Assembly (NCBI GenBank): GCA_044223995.1
Contig: JBGALE010000001.1
Span: 248,001-312,000, forward strand
Direction: 5' to 3'
DNA: 64,000 nt
Source of the DNA: JACMLD01 sp044223995
Lineage (GTDB): Bacteria > Bacteroidota > Bacteroidia > Chitinophagales > Chitinophagaceae
In this document: positions 44,501-53,272 of the stretch, one piece after another
How positions within the stretch are numbered: the first letter of the stretch is position 1
How the letters are laid out: every line of letters starts with the position of its first letter
Position numbers and translations under genes: made by a program
Notes under the pieces: generated by a model
The model's database searches: none
What the model was told of the DNA's origin: nothing
What the model saw: only the letters and a program-made list of their open reading frames with translations

Positions 44501-47260
44501 TTAATTCTTCGTTATCACTTCGTCAAGGTTTAATATGGTATTGGCGACTACTACCAGCGCTGCGGTATTGGCCGTGTTGTATTTGGTTGAATTTCCGCCC
44601 GCCATATCACAGGCATCATTTGATTTCGATTGAAACTGTTTGAGTGCAGATTGATACAGGTTCATTAAGGATTTGAGTGTTCTCGGTTCAATTTCATGAC
44701 CAGTCGCCATTTCATACGCTGTCTTTACCTGCTGTGATATATTATTTTTATAATTACGTTCCAGTTTCCAGGCAAACTGCCGGGCCAAATCCAGGAAGGC
44801 TTCATCATTCAATGTTACGAGTGCCTGCAATGGAGTATTGGTCCGTATACGTCTTGCTGTGCATACTTCCCTGGCAGCTCCATCAAATGTCATCATGGAA
44901 GGATAGGGTGCTGTTCGTTTCCAATATGTATACAAGGCACGGCGGTATTTTTCTTCGCCCGTACTGTTGATCCAGTACTGTCCGTTCCAGGGCGATAACC
45001 AGATGCCATCGGGCTGGTAGGGCATAACGCTTGCACCAAACATCTTACTGCTCATCATCCCGGTAACTGCCAGTGCCTGGTCGCGTATCTGTTCGGCTGA
45101 TAACCGTACCCTTGGTCCGCGTTCATAATATTTATTGGCGGCATCTTTTTCCAGCATGTCTTTAGTCGCCTTACTATCCTGGCGGTAGGTAGCCGACATT
45201 ACCATTTCCTTCAGCAATTTTTTAATGCTCCAGTTGTATTCGTTCATAAACTTCCAGGACAAATGATCCAGCAGTTCTTTGTGCGTTGGTGCAGCGCCCT
45301 GTGTTCCCAAATCTTCCAGTGTTTCGACCAGCCCAACACCAAACATTTGTTCCCATAAACGATTCACGATGGTTCTTGCAGTGAGCGGATTTTTTTTATC
45401 GGTAACCCACATCGCCAAACCAAGACGGTTGTTTGGTGCGTTGGAAGGAAATTTATTCAATGAATTGGGAACACGTGGTGTAACCATGGCTCCTTTGACC
45501 AACCAGTTACCTCTTTCAAATACCTGTGTCGTACGGTGCAAATCATTTGGATTGTCCATCATGATGGGCGTGGTAGGCGTTTGCATATTCAGCAGGCCCC
45601 AGAATCTTTTCTTTGCTTCTTCATACCCGGGCTGGTGTTCACCGGGAAATGAACTGGTAAAATAAAACCAGTCGAATAAAACAGAACTGAACAAGGGATC
45701 TTTTACGTGTACATTGTTGTAGGTGAAATACAAATCATGTTTTCCCTTGACCGGCAATAAACTGGCTTCTGCTGTTTTCCACCCTTTTTCTTTTTTCGAT
45801 TGCTGAATGGTAATATTTGCAATCATCGGGCCCTTCACACTATCAATATGAATTTGCCAGACACCACCTTCTGGTCCTGCAGTGAATCGGTAAATAAGTG
45901 TATTGCGGTTATCGAGTGTAATATTTTTCAGCCTGCAGGTGGCATGGTTGCGGCAGGCCAGCCATTTGGTATCGCTCAATTCGCTGTTGGTAAATTTGTC
46001 GCAGGTCAAAGAGTTTACAGCAGGCTCCCATGTTTTTAAAAATTGTCTTATCTCTTTTGTTCTTTGTTCACCTGCATGTTGCTGCAGCCAGGAGGTAAGT
46101 TGTTGTAATTCTGCATTGGCAGAATCACTGAAATGACGAAGCAATGGATAATCCGCTTCAGTATCTTCATCCCTGGTATCGTTGAAATAAGCAAGAAAAG
46201 AATAATACTCTTCATTCTTAAATGGATCGTAGGGGTGACTGTGGCATTGCACACAACCAAAAGTGGTGCCCATCAATGCTTCCCAGGTTGTATTCACGCG
46301 ATCCATGACGGCGGCTGTTCTGAATTCTTCGTTATCAGTTCCTCCTTCATCATTGGTCATGGTATTGCGGTGAAAAGCGGTGGCGATAAATTGTGCATCG
46401 GTAGGACTGGGTAATAAATCACCCGCCAGTTGTTCGGTTAAAAACTGGTTATATGGTTTGTCATCATTAAATGCGTTAATAAGCCAGTCGCGGTAATGCC
46501 AGATGCTGCGGCTGTCATCGCGTTCATATCCTTTTGTATCAGCATAACGTGCCAGGTCAAGCCACATGGATGTCCAGCGTTCTCCATAATGCGGTGAAGC
46601 AAGCAAACTGTCCACCAGGTTTTCATAGGCTTTATCACCGTTATCTGTTAAGTATTGATGTGTAAAATTTGATTGCACAGGATAACCAACCAGGTCAAGG
46701 CTTACCCTTCTTAGCAATGTTGCTTTGTCTGCTTCCGGCGATGGGGTAAGATCTTTTTCTTTTAGTTTCTCAAGTATAAAATAATCGATATCCGATGTTG
46801 CCCATTTATTTGTACTGCTCATCCAGCTAAACCAGGAAGAAGGCTTTGGTACTTTTTGTTCTTCTACAGGAACATAGGCCCAGTGATCACCCCATTGTGC
46901 GCCCTGTTTGATCCATTTACGCAAAGTTTCTATTTCATCTTTCGACAAAGGTTCATGTTTGAAAGGCATTCTTTCTTCAGGATCTTTCAGCGTCAGGCGG
47001 CGTATCAATTCACTATGATCGGGATCACCGGGAATGATGGCAGGCTTTCCCGATTCTGTATTGGCCAATGCTTCGGAACGGAACAACAAACTGAATCCTG
47101 CTTTTCTGCGGACACCCCCGTGACAGGTAATACATTTTTTATTGAAGATGGGTTTTACATCTGCACTAAAGTCCACCGTTTGCCTTCTTGTACTAAACGT
47201 AAAGATGGATACCGCAGCAACCAGTACAGCAATGATGAGTAAAGATTTTCTTTTAACCAT
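44501..47260 (-). CDS. Planctomycete-type cytochrome c protein with DUF1549 and DUF1553 (PSD1-like)
   Basis: 919-aa membrane-anchored periplasmic protein with an N-terminal helix (LLIIAVLVAAVSIFTF, about residues 7-22). A c-type haem domain carries CITCH (43-47) and the Met region ERMPFKHEPLS. DUF1549 follows (DYFILEKLKEKDLTPSPEADKATLLRRVSLDLVGYP, about 135-340), with a second haem-like CVQCH motif (FGCVQCHSHPYDPF). A central beta-rich domain and DUF1553 (about 590-880, ARTIVNRLWEQMFGVGLV and NTPLQALVTLNDEAF) complete it. I start at ATG 47260; upstream in-frame ATGs at 47269 and 47323 are possible. Catalytic role unknown. Confidence 0.9.
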   Translation of the reverse strand: MVKRKSLLIIAVLVAAVSIFTFSTRRQTVDFSADVKPIFNKKCITCHGGVRRKAGFSLLFRSEALANTESGKPAIIPGDPDHSELIRRLTLKDPEERMPFKHEPLSKDEIETLRKWIKQGAQWGDHWAYVPVEEQKVPKPSSWFSWMSSTNKWATSDIDYFILEKLKEKDLTPSPEADKATLLRRVSLDLVGYPVQSNFTHQYLTDNGDKAYENLVDSLLASPHYGERWTSMWLDLARYADTKGYERDDSRSIWHYRDWLINAFNDDKPYNQFLTEQLAGDLLPSPTDAQFIATAFHRNTMTNDEGGTDNEEFRTAAVMDRVNTTWEALMGTTFGCVQCHSHPYDPFKNEEYYSFLAYFNDTRDEDTEADYPLLRHFSDSANAELQQLTSWLQQHAGEQRTKEIRQFLKTWEPAVNSLTCDKFTNSELSDTKWLACRNHATCRLKNITLDNRNTLIYRFTAGPEGGVWQIHIDSVKGPMIANITIQQSKKEKGWKTAEASLLPVKGKHDLYFTYNNVHVKDPLFSSVLFDWFYFTSSFPGEHQPGYEEAKKRFWGLLNMQTPTTPIMMDNPNDLHRTTQVFERGNWLVKGAMVTPRVPNSLNKFPSNAPNNRLGLAMWVTDKKNPLTARTIVNRLWEQMFGVGLVETLEDLGTQGAAPTHKELLDHLSWKFMNEYNWSIKKLLKEMVMSATYRQDSKATKDMLEKDAANKYYERGPRVRLSAEQIRDQALAVTGMMSSKMFGASVMPYQPDGIWLSPWNGQYWINSTGEEKYRRALYTYWKRTAPYPSMMTFDGAAREVCTARRIRTNTPLQALVTLNDEAFLDLARQFAWKLERNYKNNISQQVKTAYEMATGHEIEPRTLKSLMNLYQSALKQFQSKSNDACDMAGGNSTKYNTANTAALVVVANTILNLDEVITKN

Positions 47261-47335
47261 CCATCTCATATATAGGCAATTGTTCGCTTTTAAAGTTACT
47301 GATTCTAAGGGATAGTTTAGCAATGCTGCATTGGC

Positions 47336-47359
47336 CTGTCAGGGCCGTTTACCTGACAG
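47336..47359. other. Intercistronic hairpin between the GH-D-like and DUF1549/DUF1553 genes
   Basis: Perfect 8-bp inverted repeat (CTGTCAGG at 47336-47343, CCTGACAG at 47352-47359) with an eight-base loop, overlapping the stop codon of the GH gene. It has no T-run, so it is more likely an mRNA-processing or stabilising hairpin, or a weak attenuator, than a full terminator. Confidence 0.4.
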
Positions 47360-49535
47360 TAAACCAGGTATAAGTTTCCGGCTGAATGGTAATATTTACC
47401 TGGATGGAATAGTCCCTGGACAACACATAGGTTGTTTTCTTTCCATTCATATCGACTATGGCCGTATGGGTGATACCGGTATAATACAAAGGGATTGAAA
47501 TTTTTCTGGTAACAGCCTGCTTCAACGGGTTAAACAGTATTACCATTGCCTTTTCAGGAAGAAATGGGTTTACATGCATCCAGCCATCCCAGTCCCTTCC
47601 ATCGGCCCTTCTCAGGTGGATGATGTCTGAATTTAATATGTTGCGGTATTTTTTATACCAGTTGATCACAGAGACAACTGCCTGTTTTGTTTTTTCCGTA
47701 TCGAATAACCTGGGCCCGCGGTAACATGCCTGTACGCCTGCACCATAATACTGCATCATGAGTTGTTTATAATCTTCCAGGTGGTCGTTCAATGGTTCCA
47801 GTACCGCTTCAGGGCCACCGCCCTGGTATTTTGTTAACGGCACAAAGCCCCAGCTCATAGAAGGTGTTTTTTCCCATAAGCCATCGTATATATTTTGCCG
47901 GTTCAGAATTTTTTGCTGATCCCTTGGCAATGAAAAATTGACTTCCCTGTACCCGATGGCAATTTTATTAGTGCCATCGAGGAAATACCAGTCGGGCGCA
48001 TTTACATATACACCCTGTTCATTGCACCAGTGGTAAAAACTTTTTTGCAATTCCATTTGTTTCCACTGGCTGTCTTCTAATCCCGTATGACCAGGATGTG
48101 TGGTGGAAGCACACAAATCTCCGGGATAAGGGCCATCGTTTTCAAAAATGTTGAAACCAGTTTGCTGAATAAAATATTTTAGTTTGAAGAGATAGGTAAG
48201 CCCCCATCGGCTGCCCATGCAAGGCGCATTACCAAAAAATGCTCCACCGGGTTTACCTGTTTTCGGATCAATCACATCGTCTTCATCACTTATCCTCCTG
48301 GAGCTGAATAATGAATAGCCGCCAATCAGAATATTTTTACTGTGCGCATAGGCTGCCAGTTTTTTCCATTTGGCAATATTTGCTGCAGTGGTATCTTCCA
48401 TATTGCAATGGCTGCCAAAACTGAGTATCACGGCTTCATAGCCAGTTGCGGCACATTGATCAATGGCATTGGTTACTTCTTCATCATTGCGGCTTACCAG
48501 GTGCATGAAAATAGGGTTCTGTGTTGTCCATGGAGCAATCGCCCTGTACATGGCGCGAATGGCAAGCCCTCTGCGCTCACGATCATAGCTGTCCATAAGC
48601 AACTCACAGGTACGAACAGAATTAAATGTAGTTCCGGGTAATAATCGTATGCCAGGCGCTTTTTCGGGATATACTTCGAGTAAGCAGGGTGTTTGATAAT
48701 TGTAATTCACCTGCGATGTATAACTGGAATCTGTTTTCCAATGTGTGGTTTGATCGCTGATATCGTACCGCATGGCATTGTTAAAGGCGTAATTGGTTTC
48801 GGTATACATGCCATGTTGTTTCTTCATTTGTTCCGGCGAGCCTACGACAGCGCTTTCTTCTTCCACAAAAGCCAGGACTTCATTGACCACGCGATCCAGT
48901 TTAATTGACAGGTTGCTGTTGTTTTCTATCGAAAGCCATTTTATGATTAAAGGAAGTCCATCGTACAATTCATAATTAATTTTTACGACGATGTCCTTAT
49001 ATTCAACCGAAGAACTGGTGAATAAAAATGACAGCAGTTTGCCGGCAGGTAGTTGCTTATTAAAAGCCCATGTGCCGGGTTTCCAGTGCAGAAAGGGAGG
49101 TAGCTCTTTGACTTCGTATGAAATAAATTGAAAATCGTTTTTGTAAGCTGTTAATGAATCCACCCAGGCAGGCATGAGGTACGCCTGCTCTTTTTGATGG
49201 TACAACCCGCCAATATTGATTTCTTTTCCGCTGATGGTAATTCTTGCTTCCGGTTTTACAGCCCTTAATAATTGCTGTCCGTTCGTCATGTTTTTATAAT
49301 CGGTGCAGGCGAGATTGGGCGCTATCCTGAAAACTCTTTTTACAAGGCCATTGTATAAAATGATATCTTTTTTATCTGCATTGGAGTAAACAGCAGCTTT
49401 CTGATATTCCTTCTTCACCAGCCAGTCGGAAGTGTTGAGCGCATCATAGCCGTGTGGAAATACCGGAAGTTGTTCCTGTGCACAAACACCCCGGGAAATA
49501 ATATACAGAAAGAAAAAAATGATTTGTCGTTTCAT
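47349..49535 (-). CDS. Glycoside hydrolase-like protein, possibly GH-D clan (alpha-galactosidase-related)
   Basis: 728-aa exported protein (signal peptide about residues 1-19, ending SRGVCAQ). The N-terminal 300 residues are a beta-sandwich like the GH36/GH97 N-terminal domain. A TIM barrel follows with EVTNAIDQCAATGYEAVILSFGSHCNMEDT, the candidate nucleophile region TGFNIFENDGPYPGDLCAST and the later acidic site VNAPDWYFLDGTNKIAIGYRE. The C-terminal beta domain ends INITIQPETYTWF-like. The layout fits clan GH-D (alpha-galactosidase-type), but I cannot confirm family or catalytic residues. It follows the fucosidase by 17 bases and precedes the cytochrome gene, so it likely acts on the same glycan. 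Confidence 0.65.
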   Translation of the reverse strand: MKRQIIFFFLYIISRGVCAQEQLPVFPHGYDALNTSDWLVKKEYQKAAVYSNADKKDIILYNGLVKRVFRIAPNLACTDYKNMTNGQQLLRAVKPEARITISGKEINIGGLYHQKEQAYLMPAWVDSLTAYKNDFQFISYEVKELPPFLHWKPGTWAFNKQLPAGKLLSFLFTSSSVEYKDIVVKINYELYDGLPLIIKWLSIENNSNLSIKLDRVVNEVLAFVEEESAVVGSPEQMKKQHGMYTETNYAFNNAMRYDISDQTTHWKTDSSYTSQVNYNYQTPCLLEVYPEKAPGIRLLPGTTFNSVRTCELLMDSYDRERRGLAIRAMYRAIAPWTTQNPIFMHLVSRNDEEVTNAIDQCAATGYEAVILSFGSHCNMEDTTAANIAKWKKLAAYAHSKNILIGGYSLFSSRRISDEDDVIDPKTGKPGGAFFGNAPCMGSRWGLTYLFKLKYFIQQTGFNIFENDGPYPGDLCASTTHPGHTGLEDSQWKQMELQKSFYHWCNEQGVYVNAPDWYFLDGTNKIAIGYREVNFSLPRDQQKILNRQNIYDGLWEKTPSMSWGFVPLTKYQGGGPEAVLEPLNDHLEDYKQLMMQYYGAGVQACYRGPRLFDTEKTKQAVVSVINWYKKYRNILNSDIIHLRRADGRDWDGWMHVNPFLPEKAMVILFNPLKQAVTRKISIPLYYTGITHTAIVDMNGKKTTYVLSRDYSIQVNITIQPETYTWFTVR

Positions 49536-49552
49536 ACGGCTGCTTTATACTT

Positions 49553-51700
49553 TTATTTACTGTGATAAAGCAGGTTGGCAGGTAATTCTGTTTTTATCCC
49601 GCCATCGGGTTGTATAGAAACCTTTAATTCGTTGCCACCACCGCTGTCGAAATACAAGACTTTTATTTTGTGCAAACCTTTTTTCAAAGCGGTTTTATTG
49701 CCCACTTCTGTACCGCCATGTTCGCCGTCATTGTTCACTACCAGCACATCATCAATAAATAATTTACTTCCATCATCAGATTGAGTGAAGAAAGAATAGA
49801 TACCAGTCGCGGTAATTTTTATATATCCATCAAATGCAAAGGCAAACCTGTCTTTTCGTTGTTTTTCTTTCAATGAAATATCACTGGTGATACCGTTTTT
49901 TGCAGGGCTGCCTTCGTCTATTGATGCCAGGCTGATATTCTGGGATGGTTCATAATACCGGAAAGCAATGCCCTGAACAGGGTTGCTTACTTTTTGTGCA
50001 TCCATCCAGCTATATTTCTCTGCGTATTGCGCAACGATACCACTTGGCAATGCATCAGCAGCAATTGCAATTGATTTTATGTTGGCAGAACTTGTAAGTG
50101 TAAATGGTTTGTCATATACAGGCGCTGCAGCAGAGGGATCGGTTCCGTCGATGGTATAATGAACTGTTGTGCCTGGCGCTGCGTCCAATGAAACAAGTGG
50201 CTCCAAAGCACCAGGCTTGTAAGAGATTTGTATCGCGGGTTTATGTGCGAACCTGCCATAGTGTTCAATTTTTACCACATAGGCATAAGGCGCTTTTATG
50301 GTATTCGGGTTATAGCCGGGTAAGCTAATTACTGTATTACCATTTTCCTGTTTCCAGGAAAGGGTTTCTTTCGTGGAAAGAAAACCCGTAACAGCATCAT
50401 TGGGCAGTTGAATATTTTTTAAAACCAGTTGGTGGTTGTCGGGGTATTTGGGAAGAATGGCATAGAGTGTATTGGAATTTGGGTTGTAAGTGTAAAAAAC
50501 TTCTTTCACTGCATAACCCGGATCAGGATCGACGGTCAACTTCAATAAAAGATCACCACCGCCATGTTTGGGTTTATAGTCCCGCTTGCCATCACTCCAT
50601 TGTGAAGGTGTTTTCCACCTAACCGTATTGTAAATCGCTTCACCATTGACATTAATCCAATCCCCAATTTGTAATAAACGTTCCTGCATCACCGGAGGAA
50701 TTTTTCCATGTTCATCAGGACCGATATCGAGTAAGAAATTGCCACCGCGGCTCACTTTATCAATTAACTGTAATACGAGTGATTGTGTTGAGTTATAATC
50801 CCAGGCATCCTCCTCCCGGTTATACCCATACGAAAAACCCATACCACGGCTTTCTTCCCAGTAATGATCTTCAAAATCAAGATCGGGCTGGTACTCGGGT
50901 GTATATATACCCGCATGGTGAAAACGCAAACCCGCACCCCAACGGTCATTGACTACCACTTTATCTTTTACCGGGCTGTCATTGTACAGCCATGCCAAAA
51001 ACTCCTGGCTCTTCCAGGTCTCCGCCGGTGCATCCCAGTCGCCATCTGTCCAGAATACTTCCGGCTGGTAATTATTGATCAGGTCTTTCATTTGTGGCCA
51101 GGTATGTTCAGCAGCAAATTTTTTCTGATCGGCTTTCCACAAAGGGTTATACCATTCGTACAGGGAATAATACATCCCCGCATGTACAGTTGTTTTTCTA
51201 ACGGCTTTAAATAAATCACCCAGTAAATCTCTTTTAGGTCCGATATCAACGGCATTCCAGGGAAAACCCCAGTCGCGGTTGGCTTCCTTACTCGGCCAAA
51301 GTGTAAAACCATCATGGTGTTTGGAAGTTAATACAATGTATCTGGCACCTGATTTTTCAAATAGTTGCGCCCATTCATCCGGGTTGAAAAGCTCGGCCTT
51401 AAATTGATCGGCCAATTGGTAATAGGTCAGCGATCCAAATTTCTTTTTATGGTATTCATTGGTCGCTGCATTGCCGCTATTGAGTGCATTTTGGTACCAC
51501 TCTGCATAATTTCCCTTGCTGCAATAAGCAGGAACGGCATACACGCCCCAGTGAATAAAGATGCCGAATTTTCCATCGCGAAACCATTGCGGAGTCGGGC
51601 GCTGGTCGAGCGACTCCCAGTTGGGCTGGTAGTTTTGTGCAGGAAGGATATGAATGCTGGTGCCGCAGGCGAGCAGCAGGAGGAATAATTGTTTTCTCAT
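49553..51700 (-). CDS. GH29 alpha-L-fucosidase with chitobiase-like and PA14 domains
   Basis: 715-aa secreted enzyme (signal peptide about residues 1-21, GTSIHILPAQ) that should release alpha-linked L-fucose by a retaining mechanism. The GH29 barrel spans about 25-355: FGIFIHWGVYAVPAYCSKGNYAEWY, LTSKHHDGFTLW (His129-His130) and the nucleophile Asp219 in EVFWTDGDWD. A C-terminal beta domain follows, then a chitobiase-like module (HYTIDGTDPSAAAPVYDKPF, about 500-560) and a PA14-type carbohydrate-binding domain (FTQSDDGSKLFIDDVLVVNNDG, about 640-700). First gene of the six-gene minus-strand run. No SusC/SusD pair or sulfatase is visible nearby. Confidence 0.93.
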   Translation of the reverse strand: MRKQLFLLLLACGTSIHILPAQNYQPNWESLDQRPTPQWFRDGKFGIFIHWGVYAVPAYCSKGNYAEWYQNALNSGNAATNEYHKKKFGSLTYYQLADQFKAELFNPDEWAQLFEKSGARYIVLTSKHHDGFTLWPSKEANRDWGFPWNAVDIGPKRDLLGDLFKAVRKTTVHAGMYYSLYEWYNPLWKADQKKFAAEHTWPQMKDLINNYQPEVFWTDGDWDAPAETWKSQEFLAWLYNDSPVKDKVVVNDRWGAGLRFHHAGIYTPEYQPDLDFEDHYWEESRGMGFSYGYNREEDAWDYNSTQSLVLQLIDKVSRGGNFLLDIGPDEHGKIPPVMQERLLQIGDWINVNGEAIYNTVRWKTPSQWSDGKRDYKPKHGGGDLLLKLTVDPDPGYAVKEVFYTYNPNSNTLYAILPKYPDNHQLVLKNIQLPNDAVTGFLSTKETLSWKQENGNTVISLPGYNPNTIKAPYAYVVKIEHYGRFAHKPAIQISYKPGALEPLVSLDAAPGTTVHYTIDGTDPSAAAPVYDKPFTLTSSANIKSIAIAADALPSGIVAQYAEKYSWMDAQKVSNPVQGIAFRYYEPSQNISLASIDEGSPAKNGITSDISLKEKQRKDRFAFAFDGYIKITATGIYSFFTQSDDGSKLFIDDVLVVNNDGEHGGTEVGNKTALKKGLHKIKVLYFDSGGGNELKVSIQPDGGIKTELPANLLYHSK

Positions 51701-51769
51701 ACAGGTTGTTGTTCTATGAAATTAGGTAAATCACGGCTTTTTTCCCTGAAAGCTTAGTTGTTTTGCCCG

Positions 51770-51777
51770 TACCTTTG
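51770..51777 (+). promoter_or_regulatory. Bacteroidetes-type -7 box for fumC
   Basis: TACCTTTG, exact to TAnnTTTG, ending 19 bases before the fumC ATG at 51797. No clear -33 element at the expected distance. Confidence 0.5.
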
Positions 51778-51796
51778 TGCCGCCAAAAAATACATT

Positions 51797-53197
51797 ATGG
51801 AATACAGGATAGAAAAAGATACCATGGGTGAAGTAAAGGTACCCGTGGATGCCTATTACGGCGCGCAAACTCAACGCAGTATCGACAATTTTAAAATTGC
51901 CCAGGACATCAACCGGATGCCGAAAGAAATCATCCGTGCTTTTGCCTACCTGAAAAAAGCGGCAGCCATCACCAATTTCGAGGCGGGCGTATTGCCAAAG
52001 GAAAAATGTGATATGATTGGAAAAGTATGTGATGAAATTCTGGAAGGGAAACTGGATGATTATTTTCCCCTCGTAGTTTGGCAAACCGGCAGCGGCACAC
52101 AAAGCAATATGAATGTAAACGAAGTGGTGGCATACCGCGGGCATGTATTACATGGCGGTCAGCTAACGGATAAGGAAAAATTTCTTCATCCCAATGATGA
52201 TGTCAATAAATCACAGTCGTCCAATGATACCTTCCCTACGGCTATGCACATTGCTGCCTATAAGATTATCGTTGAGGTGACCATTCCCGGAATCGAAAAG
52301 CTGCGCAATACGCTTGCTGCCAAGAGTAAGGAATTTATGAAAGTGGTTAAAATAGGCCGAACACATTTCATGGATGCCACACCGCTTACCGTAGGACAGG
52401 AATTCAGCGGTTACGTATCCCAGTTGGATCATGGGGTAAGGGCGGTTAAAAATTCACTGGCACATTTGAGTGAACTGGCATTGGGTGGTACCGCAGTTGG
52501 AACAGGTATCAATACGCCTGCTAACTATGATGTGAATGTGGCCAAACATATTGCTGCATTAACCGGATTGCCTTTTGTGACCGCAGAGAACAAATTTGAA
52601 GCATTGGCAGCACACGATGCCATTGTGGAAGCACACGGCGCATTGAAAACCGTAGCGGTGAGCCTGATGAAGATAGCCAATGATGTACGCATGTTATCAT
52701 CCGGCCCGCGCAGTGGTATTGGCGAATTATTTATTCCGGATAATGAACCTGGATCTTCTATTATGCCCGGAAAAGTAAACCCCACACAATGCGAGGCACT
52801 GACTATGATCGGTGCACAGGTGTTGGGGAATGATGTAGCTATCAGCGTTGGTGGCAGCAATGGCCATTTTGAATTGAATGTATTCAAACCGGTGATGATA
52901 TACAATTTCCTGCACAGTGCGCGGTTGATTGGTGATGGCTGCGTGAGCTTTAATGATAAATGTGCTGTTGGTATTGCACCCATTGAAGCCAATATTAAAA
53001 AACATGTCGACAATTCACTGATGCTTGTTACTTCACTGAACACAAAAATTGGATATTACAAAGCTGCAGAAATTGCACAGAAGGCACATAAAGAAGGGAC
53101 TACTTTGAAAGAAATGGCCGTAAAATTGGGTTATGTAAAACCCGAAGAGTTTGATGCATGGGTTGATCCCAGCAAGATGGTGGGCAAGATTGATTAA
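51797..53197 (+). CDS. fumC: Fumarate hydratase, class II
   Basis: 466-aa oxygen-stable fumarase of the citric acid cycle, interconverting fumarate and L-malate in the cytoplasm. The superfamily signature GSSIMPGKVNPTQCE is near residues 319-333, and YRIEKDTMGEVKVPVDAYYGAQTQRS at the N-terminus, QTGSGTQSNMNVNEV and KIGRTHFMDATPLTVGQEFSGY are characteristic. I start at ATG 51797; the frame upstream to 51758 is open but would run through the -7 box. The stop is followed by a bidirectional terminator. Confidence 0.97.
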   Translation: MEYRIEKDTMGEVKVPVDAYYGAQTQRSIDNFKIAQDINRMPKEIIRAFAYLKKAAAITNFEAGVLPKEKCDMIGKVCDEILEGKLDDYFPLVVWQTGSGTQSNMNVNEVVAYRGHVLHGGQLTDKEKFLHPNDDVNKSQSSNDTFPTAMHIAAYKIIVEVTIPGIEKLRNTLAAKSKEFMKVVKIGRTHFMDATPLTVGQEFSGYVSQLDHGVRAVKNSLAHLSELALGGTAVGTGINTPANYDVNVAKHIAALTGLPFVTAENKFEALAAHDAIVEAHGALKTVAVSLMKIANDVRMLSSGPRSGIGELFIPDNEPGSSIMPGKVNPTQCEALTMIGAQVLGNDVAISVGGSNGHFELNVFKPVMIYNFLHSARLIGDGCVSFNDKCAVGIAPIEANIKKHVDNSLMLVTSLNTKIGYYKAAEIAQKAHKEGTTLKEMAVKLGYVKPEEFDAWVDPSKMVGKID

Positions 53198-53220
53198 ATA
53201 TATTTTCCGGCAGGATAAAT

Positions 53221-53256
53221 AAAAAGCATCACGTTTTTCGGCGTGATGCTTTTTTG
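53221..53256. terminator. Bidirectional terminator between fumC and the T9SS dehydrogenase-like gene
   Basis: An 8-bp stem GCATCACG/CGTGATGC (53226-53233 with 53242-53249) is flanked by an A-run on the left and a T-run on the right. It can therefore serve both convergent transcripts. Confidence 0.88.
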
Positions 53257-53272
53257 TTAGGTGCGGATCAAA

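Noticed and set aside
42018..47260. Recent transfer of the DUF1501/DUF1549 genes from planctomycetes
   Set aside because: Base composition and codon style look like the neighbouring genes and no mobile element or integration scar is seen; homologues are known in Bacteroidetes.
52525..53043. Minus-strand ORF of 172 aa inside fumC
   Set aside because: Antisense shadow of the fumarase signature region.
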